64,000 nucleotides of DNA from JBLIRR01 sp049472395 (GTDB taxonomy: Bacteria > SZUA-182 > DTGQ01 > JBLIRR01), in NCBI GenBank assembly GCA_049472395.1, contig JBLIRR010000001.1:62001-126000 (forward strand), in the 5' to 3' direction. Each line of letters starts with the position of its first letter. Within the stretch, counting starts at the first letter, position 1. The notes below the pieces were generated by a model. It ran no database searches. It was not told the origin of the DNA and worked only from the letters and a program-made list of their open reading frames with translations. The position numbers and the translations under genes are program-made. Below, piece after piece: positions 43,646-52,934 of this stretch.

Positions 43646-44986
43646 TTACTTACTATTCAAATATGATGACCAGTCAGGGGCCATTTCTTCCTTGTGAGAG
43701 AAGGTTAGCTGCCTCTGGTTGCTGCCGTTTGTATTCATAACATAAATATGCTTCCTCCCTGTTCGATCTGAGGTGAACGCAATAAACCGCCCATCAGGTG
43801 ACCATGTTGGGTCTTCATTATTTCTTTCCTTATCGGTTAATTGCCAAATAATATTCCCCTCAATATTTATAGTAAATATATTAAAATTTTCTTCCATACT
43901 GGAATATGCGATCCTTTCTCCATTCGGTGACCAGCTAGGGGAAACATTATATGTTCCTTCATAGGTGAGCCGATGCATTTTCCGAGTATCCAAATCCACA
44001 ATATAAATCTGGGGAGTACCTGAACGGTCAGACACAAGTGCAATCGATTTACCATCAGGTGACCATGTAGGTGATGCTTCGTTGCCTGATTTTGTGGTGA
44101 GTATCGTAGGATGAGAACCATCCTGATTCATAAGAAATATTTTTGTATAATCACCATCTCTCATCATTACGGCCATACTTTTCCCGTCTGGGGACCATGA
44201 TGCTCCCGCATTCAAGCCCTCTTTTGAGGATATTTTCTGGGTACTCTGATCAGAGAGAGTAAGGACATACAAATCAGGATTTCGCTTCATATATGAAGTA
44301 AAACTAATTTTAGTGCTATCAGGGGACCATGAGGGAGACAAGTTTATAGAGCCATTCTGCGTAATAGACGTCCAGTTCCTTCCATCAAAATCAATAGAGC
44401 AGATTTCTTTATTCCCACTTTTTGTTGTGCAAAAACAAAGCTTTGTCTGAAATACCCCTTTTATGCCGGTAATATGAAAGATAATTTCATCTGCAATGTT
44501 ATGAATAATTTGATAAAGGTCATTCATGTGGCCACGAAAACGAAGACCGGTAAGGGACTCCTTCCTTATTAAATCATAGAGTCTAAATTGGACTGTTATC
44601 TTCTCTCCATCTTCAGTAAAAGCACTCCCTAAAACTAGTGCCTCAGCCGGATGTTCATTCCAAAAATCAAAATTGATATTCTGTTCTTTATCTATAGAAA
44701 AACTCTCCCTTACGTTTTTTGGAAAATCCTCAAAAGAGAAAATTTCTAAAAAACCCGTTAGTTTCAAGTCTTTTAACAATATCTTCTCTGCCTCCAGCGC
44801 CAATCTAATATTATCCGTATCTAATGCATAATTGGGATTTTCGAATACATTAAATCTGCTAATCGCAATTGGAAAAGGAATTATTCGGGGAGGACCAATA
44901 TCAATATAAATCCTGGCATGAGAGAGCCCTGCATAAAAAATAATATACAAAAAAATAAGTACTGCGAATATCTTATTATATCTCAT
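43646..44986 (-). CDS. tolB: Tol-Pal translocation protein TolB
   Basis: 446 residues. A Sec signal (about 1-24) precedes the N-terminal domain (about 25-170) and a six-bladed beta-propeller of PD40 repeats with the sequence SPSWSPDSTKISFTS, ASWSPDGKSMAVM, PTWSPDGKSIALVSDR and WSPNGERIAYSS. Periplasmic TolB connects TolA with Pal. The ATG overlaps the tolA stop by one base (TAATG). Confidence 0.95.
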   Translation of the reverse strand: MRYNKIFAVLIFLYIIFYAGLSHARIYIDIGPPRIIPFPIAISRFNVFENPNYALDTDNIRLALEAEKILLKDLKLTGFLEIFSFEDFPKNVRESFSIDKEQNINFDFWNEHPAEALVLGSAFTEDGEKITVQFRLYDLIRKESLTGLRFRGHMNDLYQIIHNIADEIIFHITGIKGVFQTKLCFCTTKSGNKEICSIDFDGRNWTSITQNGSINLSPSWSPDSTKISFTSYMKRNPDLYVLTLSDQSTQKISSKEGLNAGASWSPDGKSMAVMMRDGDYTKIFLMNQDGSHPTILTTKSGNEASPTWSPDGKSIALVSDRSGTPQIYIVDLDTRKMHRLTYEGTYNVSPSWSPNGERIAYSSMEENFNIFTINIEGNIIWQLTDKERNNEDPTWSPDGRFIAFTSDRTGRKHIYVMNTNGSNQRQLTFSHKEEMAPDWSSYLNSK

Positions 44987-45753
44987 TACTTGCTAAATCT
45001 AAGCCCGATTTCTATAGTCCTCTTTCCCTGTGTGGCCAATTCCTGTCTTAACGCTAACGGGAAGCGAGGTAATTTTGTTTTTTTTATCGCCTCAAGAGCG
45101 TCATTGTCAAATTGAGCGTTGCCTGATCGTTTTTCAAAAAATGGATCTTTCACAAGTCCATTCTCTCCGACTTCGATAACAATTGTAGCTATTAAATTTG
45201 TATTATTGAGGGTAAGAAGGTTCTCGTGCTCAGGTAAATTCCAGTTTTCCTTCACAGCCATATCCACCATATCATAATAATCCATTTCAATCTTAGTAGG
45301 CGTTAAATGGGCGAGTCGATAAGGCGGCGAGAATTCTTCTTTGTTCTCTTTCTCCTGTTTTTTCTGCGCTAATTCTTTTTGAATAGAGGCAATTGCCTCG
45401 CGAGCCTGCCTCTTTAACTCCTCTTTTCTCCTCGCCTCCTCCTGTTTTTGGTGCTTCTGCCCTACTATGACCTGTTCTTTTTTTGCAGCCACTCTTTTTT
45501 TGACTTCTGTATTTATAGTTTTTTTTGTTGCTTTTTTATTATTGTTTTGTTTTTGTACAGAATGCTTTTTTTCTGGTGATATTTTAGGGGAAGGAGGTAT
45601 TTTTTCAACCGGTCGTGGGAGCTGGATAAGATTTACCTGATACTCATTCATTATTTTCTGTGGACGTGGTCTCGTTAGCAATATCCCTCCCAGCTTGAAA
45701 CTGAGGATATGGAATATTATTGAGATAAGCAGGGGAATTTTCAAGGACTTCAT
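44986..45753 (-). CDS. tolA: TolA/TonB-like energy-transducing protein
   Basis: 255 residues. One N-terminal membrane helix (about 6-26), a Lys/Glu/Ala-rich helical stalk (about 50-150) and a C-terminal TonB/TolA-type domain (about 160-255, IEVGENGLVKDPFFEKRSGNA, DALEAIKKTKLPRFP). As the first gene before tolB, TolA is the natural call. TolQ and TolR are not in this window. The stalk is shorter than in E. coli TolA. Confidence 0.85.
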   Translation of the reverse strand: MKSLKIPLLISIIFHILSFKLGGILLTRPRPQKIMNEYQVNLIQLPRPVEKIPPSPKISPEKKHSVQKQNNNKKATKKTINTEVKKRVAAKKEQVIVGQKHQKQEEARRKEELKRQAREAIASIQKELAQKKQEKENKEEFSPPYRLAHLTPTKIEMDYYDMVDMAVKENWNLPEHENLLTLNNTNLIATIVIEVGENGLVKDPFFEKRSGNAQFDNDALEAIKKTKLPRFPLALRQELATQGKRTIEIGLRFSK

Positions 45754-45869
45754 ATCATAACAATAGGCTTGAAATTATAAAGAAATACCTTCATGTACAT
45801 ATAAATTTTATAAAAAACCACAAAAAAGTCACCATTAATAAATAATTTGAAAAATTTTTCTAAAAGAGT

Positions 45870-45899
45870 ATTATAGATTAAGAGTATCATGATTTGACA
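45870..45899 (-). promoter_or_regulatory. candidate promoter of the tol operon
   Basis: The minus strand has a consensus TATAAT (45875-45870), 18 nt downstream of a poor -35 (TGTCAA, 45899-45894). It lies in the 174-nt divergent gap between tolA and the MoaE-like gene. The plus strand of the same -35 box reads TTGACA but lacks a -10 at usable spacing. Confidence 0.3.
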
Positions 45900-45927
45900 T
45901 CAATATCAAAAAAAGCAGACTATTATA

Positions 45928-46317
45928 ATGATAATCAAAGTAGCCTCATCCAATTTTGAGACGGCACGCTCTATTGATGATTTTTTAAAAAATGCAAGCG
46001 TTGCCGCGGGAACTATTTTATTTCATCATGGCCGGGTGAAGCTTCCGGGAAAGACGAATCCTGCTATGACGCACATAAGGCTCGAAGCGCAGATACCTGA
46101 ACCGGTCAAAGCTCTTGAGCAGATTGCCCGATCCGCGAAAACCCGTTTCGGTCTTTTAAATATAATGATTATACATCGTATCGGATTAGCCTTTCCAAAG
46201 GATGATATTATGCTTGCCGGGGTGTGCACACCTGAAAGGACATCTGCTTTCAGCGCTCTAAAATGGATTGTGGATGAGATTAAAACAGAAAAAATTATCC
46301 GCCTTATCGAAGAATAA
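45928..46317 (+). CDS. MoaE-like molybdopterin synthase large-subunit homologue
   Basis: 129 residues matching the MoaE pattern in order: TILFHHGRVKLPG (the GxVR loop), MTHIRLEAQ, a helix of KALEQIARSAKTRF, IIHRIGLAFPKDDIMLAGV, the SAFSALKWIVDEIKT helix and lysine. MoaE with MoaD converts precursor Z to molybdopterin. It is shorter than usual (about 140-150) and the C-terminal FWKRE-type segment with the second active-site lysine is replaced by KIIRLIEE, so activity is uncertain. No MoaD is adjacent. No clear ribosome-binding site precedes the ATG. Confidence 0.65.
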   Translation: MIIKVASSNFETARSIDDFLKNASVAAGTILFHHGRVKLPGKTNPAMTHIRLEAQIPEPVKALEQIARSAKTRFGLLNIMIIHRIGLAFPKDDIMLAGVCTPERTSAFSALKWIVDEIKTEKIIRLIEE

Positions 46318-46368
46318 AATAAATGAAGATACTTTGTTTTTTAACCTTTTTTATGATACAAGAAAGAA

Positions 46369-47571
46369 ATGATAAACATTACTAAATTATATTGCAATCA
46401 AAACACACCGGGGGATGATATTCGCTATGGCCAAAAAATTTTCAAGGGCGCCGAGCGAGATGTCCCTGCCAGCGCTTCATCCAGAAAGCCAATCGTTGTC
46501 TGGAATACTACACGAACCTGTAATTTAAAGTGTGTACATTGTTACACAAATTCTGAGAATATTTCCTATACCGGAGAACTTACTACAGAAGAGGCAAAGA
46601 GAGTTATTGATGACCTGAGCGCTTTCAAGGTACCCGCAATTTTATTCTCTGGCGGAGAACCGACACTGAGAAAGGACCTCCTCGAGTTGACTGCCTATGC
46701 CAATGAGCACGGAGTAAAACCAACTATCTCTACCAATGGCACATTAATTACCAAAGAATATGCCTTGGAACTCAAAAAAAGTGGGACGGTGTACGTTGGG
46801 ATAAGCCTAGATGGGATTGGGGATGTGAATGATCAATTTCGGGGCGTGAAAGGTGCCTTTAAGCGTGCAATGCAAGGATTTAGAAATTGTGTGGAGGTGG
46901 GCCAAAAGGTGGGGCTGCGCCTCACTTTAACAAAAAGGAATTATCAGGATTTACATAAAATATTTGATTTTATTGAGTCAGAAAATGTTGACCGCGCCTG
47001 TTTTTATCATCTTGTCTATTCAGGCCGCGGCTCCGATATCCAAACAGATGACTTAACTCACGAGCAGTCCCGCGATGCAATGGATATAATATTGGAGAGG
47101 TCTCTTGATTTCTCTCAAAGGAATATGGCCAAAGAGATCCTCACTGTAGATAATCATGTGGATGGTATCTATCTCTATCTGAAGCTTAAAGAGAAAGACC
47201 CTGAACGAGCAGAACACATTATGTCTCTTTTGAAATGGAATGGAGGAGGGCTTTACTCAACAGGTGTCGGTATCGGGGAGATCGATTTCACTGGGAATGT
47301 GCACCCCGACCAATTTTGGCTTGATTATACTCTTGGGAATATTCGGGAGAGACCTTTCTCAGAAATATGGACGGACATCTCAGATCCCATTATGGCTGGA
47401 TTAAAAAGTCGCAAACCCCTGCTTAAAGGAAAATGCGCACAATGCAAATGGATAGATGCCTGTGGAGGATCATTCCGTGTGCGTGCCCTTCGATTTTACA
47501 ACGATCCGTGGATGGAGGATCCCCAATGCTATCTCACCCATGAAGAATGCGGCATTTCGGTCTCTTCTTGA
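46369..47571 (+). CDS. ahbC: radical SAM 12,18-didecarboxysiroheme deacetylase (AhbC) or close relative
   Basis: Removes acetate side chains in the siroheme-dependent heme (or heme d1) route found in sulfate reducers and archaea. The radical-SAM cluster is CNLKCVHC near residues 52-59. The SAM-binding region is FSGGEPTLRKDL. Matching AhbC/NirJ blocks are VGISLDGIGDVNDQFRGV, VYSGRG, IGEIDFTGNVHPDQFW, and the C-terminal second-cluster region CAQCKWIDACGG. These fit AhbC better than generic SPASM enzymes; NirJ (heme d1) is the main alternative. No other ahb genes are in this window. Its 3' end overlaps gspD tail-to-tail by 43 nt. Confidence 0.78.
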   Translation: MINITKLYCNQNTPGDDIRYGQKIFKGAERDVPASASSRKPIVVWNTTRTCNLKCVHCYTNSENISYTGELTTEEAKRVIDDLSAFKVPAILFSGGEPTLRKDLLELTAYANEHGVKPTISTNGTLITKEYALELKKSGTVYVGISLDGIGDVNDQFRGVKGAFKRAMQGFRNCVEVGQKVGLRLTLTKRNYQDLHKIFDFIESENVDRACFYHLVYSGRGSDIQTDDLTHEQSRDAMDIILERSLDFSQRNMAKEILTVDNHVDGIYLYLKLKEKDPERAEHIMSLLKWNGGGLYSTGVGIGEIDFTGNVHPDQFWLDYTLGNIRERPFSEIWTDISDPIMAGLKSRKPLLKGKCAQCKWIDACGGSFRVRALRFYNDPWMEDPQCYLTHEECGISVSS

Positions 47572-49574
47572 GTTTCCTCGATCATCTCCTTCAACTTTTG
47601 AGTCTTATTTCTATATTCATTGGTAAGTTGTTGTATCTCTTCCTGTGTGGTGACGACATGAGGAGTGATAAAAATGAGCAGTTCTGTTTTGCTCCACCCG
47701 TATTTTGTTTCACCAAACAAATAGCCGAGGATTGGCAAATCGCATAAAATAGGAATCCCGCTTTTTATTTTCTCCCGTTTTTTCTGAATCAATCCCCCGA
47801 TAACTATTGTGCTTCCCCCCTTGACCACAACTTTCGATGTTGCTTCACGGTTAATATAGCTGCCATCAGAAACAGATGAGGGTTCGCTCACCTTCTGTCT
47901 AATATCCAAGGTAACCATCTCATTCTCATTGATATGAGGGGTAACTTTCAGGGTAATACCCGCTTTTTTGTACACTGTTGTAGTGACCTCTTTTTTTGCA
48001 TCGACATTATATTCTGTCTGGGTAATGGGGAATTCCTCAACAATTTCTATTTGTGCTTCATTATTGTCTAAGGCCATAATATGGGGCCGTGATACGATAT
48101 TCATCTTATTCGTTTTACTCAGCATCTTAAGAGCCCCTAAAAAATTATCCAAGTTTACATTATAGGTGAGGAACTCACTATCTGTACCAAGCTGTAATGT
48201 TTGGGTCTCACCACCAACACCAATATCAGGATTCTTCCCCTCCAGAAACATTTTCCAGTTTATACCGAATTCAGTGGTATCATCAAGTGCCACATCAACA
48301 ATCATCGCTTCGATCAGCGCCTGTTTTGGAAGAATATCCAACTTTGCTATGGTTTTCATAACCGCTTCATAATCTTTGGGTGAAGTGATTATAATAAGAG
48401 CGTTTATTTCTTTATCAGAAACTATCTGGACTGTTCCTGTAACTTCCTGCCCTTGCATAAGATGAGCATACGGCCCGCCAACCGGGACCTTGAAGCTTTG
48501 CACACTCCCATCAGGAAGACGCCTCTGGACAGTCTGGAATTGGGGCTCCTTGGTTTTCGTTTTTTGTTTATCCTTATAAATACTATTTAATGTCGTTGCA
48601 AGCTTCTCAGCATCGCCATTTTTTACGTAATATACATACACCTTTTCATCCGGCTGATAGATCGGTTTATCAAGTTCGTTCACAAAGGTAAGCAGCCGCC
48701 GAATATTGGAAGAAAGATCATTAATAATCATTATATTCAAATCTTCATGTTGAATAATCTCAGGCGCTGATTTTGATAAAAAGGGCTTGATAATGCCGAC
48801 CATTTCCTTTACCGGTATATAATCAAGCGGGACAATCTGGGTAATGAATGTATCCTCCGGAAGCAATATATCGCTCTCCTTTCCTGTGAGCACCTCAATA
48901 GGATATTGCTTCGCTTCTTGCGATTTAACCACCTTATAATATCTCCCTGAGCGAACAAGGGTAATTCCATTGACTTCCAACACAGACTGAAGAATGGTGA
49001 ATAACTCACTTGCCGGCACTGGTTTCGTTGTCTGCATGGTAATAGTGCTCCCCTTTACATTTGAGGCCATAATAAAATTAATCCCAAGGGTCTCACTCAC
49101 GGCGTTGAGTATCTGTTCTATAGGTGCGTCTTCAAAATTAAGGGTTACAGGCTCCTCAGGAAAAACCTCGCGACCGAGAAGCTCTTCTTTTATTTCAGGA
49201 GGTATTGGGCCCTCTGGAGGTATTTGAATCTCTTCTTTATCTTTTTCCGGATCATACGGTTTAAAAATGCTTACCGTTTCTTTTGGAATATCAAGCCCCT
49301 TTTTTGGCTCTGTAAGGTCATAGTCTAATTCTTCTTCTCTTATTGTCTCTTCTTCCGATATATCCTTCTTTTCCTTAGGTGCTTTCGCACTCTTTTCCTC
49401 TTTTGCAACCAACTCTCTCCGGGACCTTACTTCCTTGGTTTCATCCTCAGAAACCACAACGAGTTTTCGCCTTGGCCTCTGTGTTTCCATACGACGTCCT
49501 TTTCTAAAAGAGGCGCACGCGTGTAAATTCATAATGATACACATCAATAAAAACAATTTAACAGATAATTTCAT
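47529..49574 (-). CDS. gspD: type II secretion system secretin GspD
   Basis: Outer-membrane channel of the T2SS, 681 residues. A lipoprotein-like signal (LHAC, Cys about residue 20) is followed by a long Glu/Lys-rich linker (about 25-135). Then come the N0/N1-N3 domains (LNFEDAPIEQILNAVSETLG, IMINDLSSNIRRLLTFV, VQIVSDKEINALIII) and the secretin domain (IEAMIVDVALDDTTEFGINW, PHIMALDNNEAQIEI, SGIPILCDLPILGYLFG). The C-terminal tail is acidic. It is the last gene of the gsp operon. The charged insertion before N0 is longer than usual. Confidence 0.93.
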   Translation of the reverse strand: MKLSVKLFLLMCIIMNLHACASFRKGRRMETQRPRRKLVVVSEDETKEVRSRRELVAKEEKSAKAPKEKKDISEEETIREEELDYDLTEPKKGLDIPKETVSIFKPYDPEKDKEEIQIPPEGPIPPEIKEELLGREVFPEEPVTLNFEDAPIEQILNAVSETLGINFIMASNVKGSTITMQTTKPVPASELFTILQSVLEVNGITLVRSGRYYKVVKSQEAKQYPIEVLTGKESDILLPEDTFITQIVPLDYIPVKEMVGIIKPFLSKSAPEIIQHEDLNIMIINDLSSNIRRLLTFVNELDKPIYQPDEKVYVYYVKNGDAEKLATTLNSIYKDKQKTKTKEPQFQTVQRRLPDGSVQSFKVPVGGPYAHLMQGQEVTGTVQIVSDKEINALIIITSPKDYEAVMKTIAKLDILPKQALIEAMIVDVALDDTTEFGINWKMFLEGKNPDIGVGGETQTLQLGTDSEFLTYNVNLDNFLGALKMLSKTNKMNIVSRPHIMALDNNEAQIEIVEEFPITQTEYNVDAKKEVTTTVYKKAGITLKVTPHINENEMVTLDIRQKVSEPSSVSDGSYINREATSKVVVKGGSTIVIGGLIQKKREKIKSGIPILCDLPILGYLFGETKYGWSKTELLIFITPHVVTTQEEIQQLTNEYRNKTQKLKEMIEETQEETEMPHSSWVR

Positions 49575-49590
49575 GAGACTCCTTCCTAAT

Positions 49591-50733
49591 TCAATATGAG
49601 AATTCCTGCTCTAATGGTTGATCTAAATCATAGTTATTCGGTAGCATCCCCGCTGGCACATTGCCTTGCGGCACTCCTCCCTGTGGCTGATAAAATGGTG
49701 TCTGCATACCACCCTGAGGAGGAAAACCAGGTGCAAGCGGAGATTGAGGGAATCTCCCGGGCCTTTGTAAAGGCTGACCAGATGCAGGAGATTGTGCCAA
49801 TGCCCTCTGCCTTTGAATTTGCCAATTCCTGACGTGGGGAGGGATCTGCTGTCCCGGAGGAATACCAGGCTGAAAGCCCTGGCCTGGTATTTGCCCTGGG
49901 ACTAAGCCAGGTTGAAATCTCTGCCCTGGCATCTGCCCTGGCAGGCCAAATCCTTGGGGTGGATATGCACCCTGAGGATTGTATCCCGGAGGAAGCGGTA
50001 TCTGAGGATTATACCCAGGAGGAAAACCTGCCTGGGGAAATCCTTGCATATTCCCTGCTTCTTGTTCCCCTTGTTCATTTAATCCCGCAATAGTTAAATC
50101 TTGTCGTAAAAGAAGTTCTTCTTTTACTCCATTTTTTTCTATAATTACTGCATTAGCTAATATATCAACAATTTGATATTCTGATACCTCATCGCCAATA
50201 TGATATGGCTTTGCTTTATCCTGCTTAATTCTTAACCGAGGTTGACGAGGTGGGCGGCGTATGCGGCTTTTTCCCTTTGCGTTCTCAGGAATCTCTACCT
50301 CTTCCCTGACATGACCTTGCATAATTGCATACTTTTTATTCTCTCCAATAATAACAATCCCTGATAAGGTCGGCTTAGGCAGCTCTTGAAGATTCCTTCC
50401 TCTCCCGTAAATGGAACTTGAGACCTCAAGTTCTTCCCCCATTTCTTCTGGTGGTGGAGGCGGATACCATTCCTCCCTTTCAGGCCGAAAAAGATCCTTA
50501 TCCGCAATGAGGGCATACCGAGACCTCGATGCTGGCGTAAAATCAGGTGATTCTAACTCTTCCGCCTCTATATCTTTTCTCTCTTCCATGAAGTGTTGAG
50601 CTAAAGATTCCCCTTCTTTCGCAGATTTCAGTTGGGCAAACATTGGCCCTGCGATCTTATTGAAACTTATAATAATATATAGTATAACTAGAATAAGAAT
50701 AAAATTGATGATATATGAAAATTTTTTAAACAT
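49591..50733 (-). CDS. gspC: type II secretion system protein GspC with Pro/Gly/Gln-rich tail
   Basis: 380 residues. One N-terminal membrane helix (about 8-27). The HR domain (about 110-235) has LPKPTLSGIVIIGENKKYAIMQ and KPYHIGDEVSEYQIVDIL, typical of GspC/PilP. From about residue 245 the sequence becomes a repetitive tail of PPGYNPQ, LPGQMPGQ, FQPG and similar units, unlike ordinary GspC (which may have a PDZ domain). It bridges inner-membrane GspL/M and secretin GspD. It lies directly upstream of gspD. EF-P dependence of such a Pro-rich tail is plausible. Confidence 0.82.
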   Translation of the reverse strand: MFKKFSYIINFILILVILYIIISFNKIAGPMFAQLKSAKEGESLAQHFMEERKDIEAEELESPDFTPASRSRYALIADKDLFRPEREEWYPPPPPEEMGEELEVSSSIYGRGRNLQELPKPTLSGIVIIGENKKYAIMQGHVREEVEIPENAKGKSRIRRPPRQPRLRIKQDKAKPYHIGDEVSEYQIVDILANAVIIEKNGVKEELLLRQDLTIAGLNEQGEQEAGNMQGFPQAGFPPGYNPQIPLPPGYNPQGAYPPQGFGLPGQMPGQRFQPGLVPGQIPGQGFQPGIPPGQQIPPHVRNWQIQRQRALAQSPASGQPLQRPGRFPQSPLAPGFPPQGGMQTPFYQPQGGVPQGNVPAGMLPNNYDLDQPLEQEFSY

Positions 50734-50736
50734 TAT

Positions 50737-51303
50737 TTAGCCTTCCTCAACTGCTGGTCCTGCAATGATAAAGCCTGAGATTGTAATATCAGCATTCACA
50801 AGCGTCGGATTACGGATATTTCTCACTTTTATATTAAGGTCAGAAATATCAAGAAATTTCGTATGATCCTCTATTCGATAGATAAAATTCGATACTTTTG
50901 TTATTGTCCCCTCTATAGTAAATTGAACCGGTATCTCTAAAAAAATCCCGTGCTCTATCTGATCTAATTGTTTTTCCCTGATAATCTTTACCCCTTCTTC
51001 TTCAGCCATATTTTTCAAGACCCCCTGAAGCTTCGCCGCAACAACCGGAACTTTTGCCGATGCCATTAATAGATTATAATACGATTCTTTTAATTTCTTA
51101 AGTTGTTCCAACTGTTTCAGTTTTTGCGCTCTTTGAGCAATCAATTTGCGATCCATCTCCATTTTCTGATACTCTAAATCAAGCTGATCAGTAATCTGAC
51201 TATTTAAAGAGTAAGGCAATAAAATCATTACATAGATTACTGCGATACAACATATAATAATCATTACAGCCCACATTAATCTCTTATATTTAGACGCATT
51301 CAT
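50737..51303 (-). CDS. gspM: type II secretion protein GspM/PilO-like
   Basis: 188 residues: one membrane helix (about 10-30), a coiled coil (about 35-75) and a small ferredoxin-like domain ending in NIRNPTLVNADITISGF. The fold and place match GspM/PilO of the inner-membrane platform. Its start overlaps the gspL stop by 4 nt. Sequence identity to any one family is low by eye, so position is part of the evidence. Confidence 0.78.
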   Translation of the reverse strand: MNASKYKRLMWAVMIIICCIAVIYVMILLPYSLNSQITDQLDLEYQKMEMDRKLIAQRAQKLKQLEQLKKLKESYYNLLMASAKVPVVAAKLQGVLKNMAEEEGVKIIREKQLDQIEHGIFLEIPVQFTIEGTITKVSNFIYRIEDHTKFLDISDLNIKVRNIRNPTLVNADITISGFIIAGPAVEEG

Positions 51304-52898
51304 TTTTTTTCACCTTTTTTCTCAATATCAGCATTTATGCGAAATTGTTCCTTATTCGTCCCTCTTTTTTTGGAAATAGTAGTGGGAAATATGGCATTTT
51401 CAAAAAAAACCGACTTTTCTATAATACCTATTAAATCAGCTGCAGCATCAGCCACTCCTCGTATCTCTATTTTTTCATTTGTAATAGTGGCGCGGTCAAG
51501 CCATGCATCATCAGGGATAATATCTGTTAATTCCCGCAGAATCTCAAGCTTGCTTGTTCGGGTACTCATCACCTCGTGTATTCTCCCAATTTCTTCTTCA
51601 ACTGATTTAATGTTCTTGTCAATCTCCTTAACCTCCTTTACCTTTGGTTTTATCTGCTCCCTGATACTGTTTATTGCTTTCAATTTATAGAGTTTTGGCA
51701 AATAAAAACAATAAGTAGGCAATTGAAATTCTTTCATGTCTTCTGTCAGCTTAACATTGTCAGGAAAAGCGAGGGGGTTTCCTATATACGCAATCCCTAT
51801 TCCCAATACAAACAAAAGGATAAGGAGAATAATTGTAAATTTAAGAGAATTTGAGCTTCTTTTCACACGGAGTCTGTTGGGTAATAAATTCAAATCCTTG
51901 TATTTTTCTTCAAATCCCCTCTTTGCAAGGCCTGTTGCAACAGCAAGGGCGCTGCTCGTTCTGCCCGGGATGCTTTTATCTGTCAAATCCCCAAATATAT
52001 TAGGAATCAATACTTCTGTTGTATCCTTAAAATAATCTGCAATATGTATATCATATACTCCTTGCCCGCTCATGGAGATCCTTTTAATATCCATATCATC
52101 TTCAGCATTGACGTTGGCAAACGATTGAGAGAGTAATGTCACCAATTCATCCCCTAATCTTCGTACATTTTCATCGAGTTTTGCCTCTTCACCGATTTCC
52201 TCCTCTTCTGGAATACGCGCCGCTTCCTTTATACGTGATATGGAAAAATCATCAACAAGATGCCCCTCCTCCATCTCCAAAGACCTGGTAAAAAGCAAAT
52301 TATCACCATGCACAGCCACGCATTCAATTAACCGTGTCCCAATATCTATGTAAAGATTAGCCTCTTTTACTGTTCCCTGATTAATTCCTACTATTTTGCC
52401 ACATAAGGCAAAAGAAGAGACAGTAGCGCAGGTTGGGACAAGCTGGGCTCGATTTAATACATTGAGATAAAAGTCAAGATCCTCTGTTTTGACAAGGCCC
52501 AGAAATATCCTATTGGTATTTTCTGATTCCTGAGAGGTTAATTGATAATCAAAATAGACCTCCTGCGTTGGAACGGGAAGATGACGCTTTATTTCATAGC
52601 CAATCATCTCCTGCAATTGCTGTTTATTAACTGTCGGCAGGATTAATTGGCGTAGTATGACTTTTTGCCGCGGTATTCCAAGGACAACATGATCTGGTTT
52701 TGTATTGCGAAGGGCAAACTCCCCTATATCATTTACCAGCTCATCCATATTATCCGGAGACATTGCTTTATCAAGAGTAAAGGGATATTTTTTAATGATA
52801 TAATCAACGAGAGAAACAGTGCGGAAGCCTTTCCCCAGTCGAACTAGGCGCACTGTATCGTCCCGGAAATCTATGCCGATGCTTTGCTCAAGAAACAT
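51300..52898 (-). CDS. gspL: type II secretion protein GspL, PilM-PilN-like fusion
   Basis: 532 residues. The N-terminal actin-like domain (about 1-320, SIGIDFRDDTVRLVRLGKG, VVLGIPRQKVILRQLILP) resembles PilM/GspL cytoplasmic domain. A membrane helix (about 350-370) is followed by a PilN-like periplasmic part (about 400-525, with coiled coil and ATITNEKIEIRGVADAA). One polypeptide thus carries both PilM- and PilN-type parts. It recruits GspE to the membrane platform. It follows gspK by 36 nt. Confidence 0.82.
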   Translation of the reverse strand: MFLEQSIGIDFRDDTVRLVRLGKGFRTVSLVDYIIKKYPFTLDKAMSPDNMDELVNDIGEFALRNTKPDHVVLGIPRQKVILRQLILPTVNKQQLQEMIGYEIKRHLPVPTQEVYFDYQLTSQESENTNRIFLGLVKTEDLDFYLNVLNRAQLVPTCATVSSFALCGKIVGINQGTVKEANLYIDIGTRLIECVAVHGDNLLFTRSLEMEEGHLVDDFSISRIKEAARIPEEEEIGEEAKLDENVRRLGDELVTLLSQSFANVNAEDDMDIKRISMSGQGVYDIHIADYFKDTTEVLIPNIFGDLTDKSIPGRTSSALAVATGLAKRGFEEKYKDLNLLPNRLRVKRSSNSLKFTIILLILLFVLGIGIAYIGNPLAFPDNVKLTEDMKEFQLPTYCFYLPKLYKLKAINSIREQIKPKVKEVKEIDKNIKSVEEEIGRIHEVMSTRTSKLEILRELTDIIPDDAWLDRATITNEKIEIRGVADAAADLIGIIEKSVFFENAIFPTTISKKRGTNKEQFRINADIEKKGEKK

Positions 52899-52934
52899 TA
52901 TTTATTTTCCTGTTTTATTATAGTATTCTTATTT

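Noticed and set aside
45894..45930. Sigma-70 promoter for the MoaE-like gene (TTGACA at 45894)
   Set aside because: The nearest -10 (TATTAT at 45921) leaves a 21-nt spacer and would overlap the start codon.
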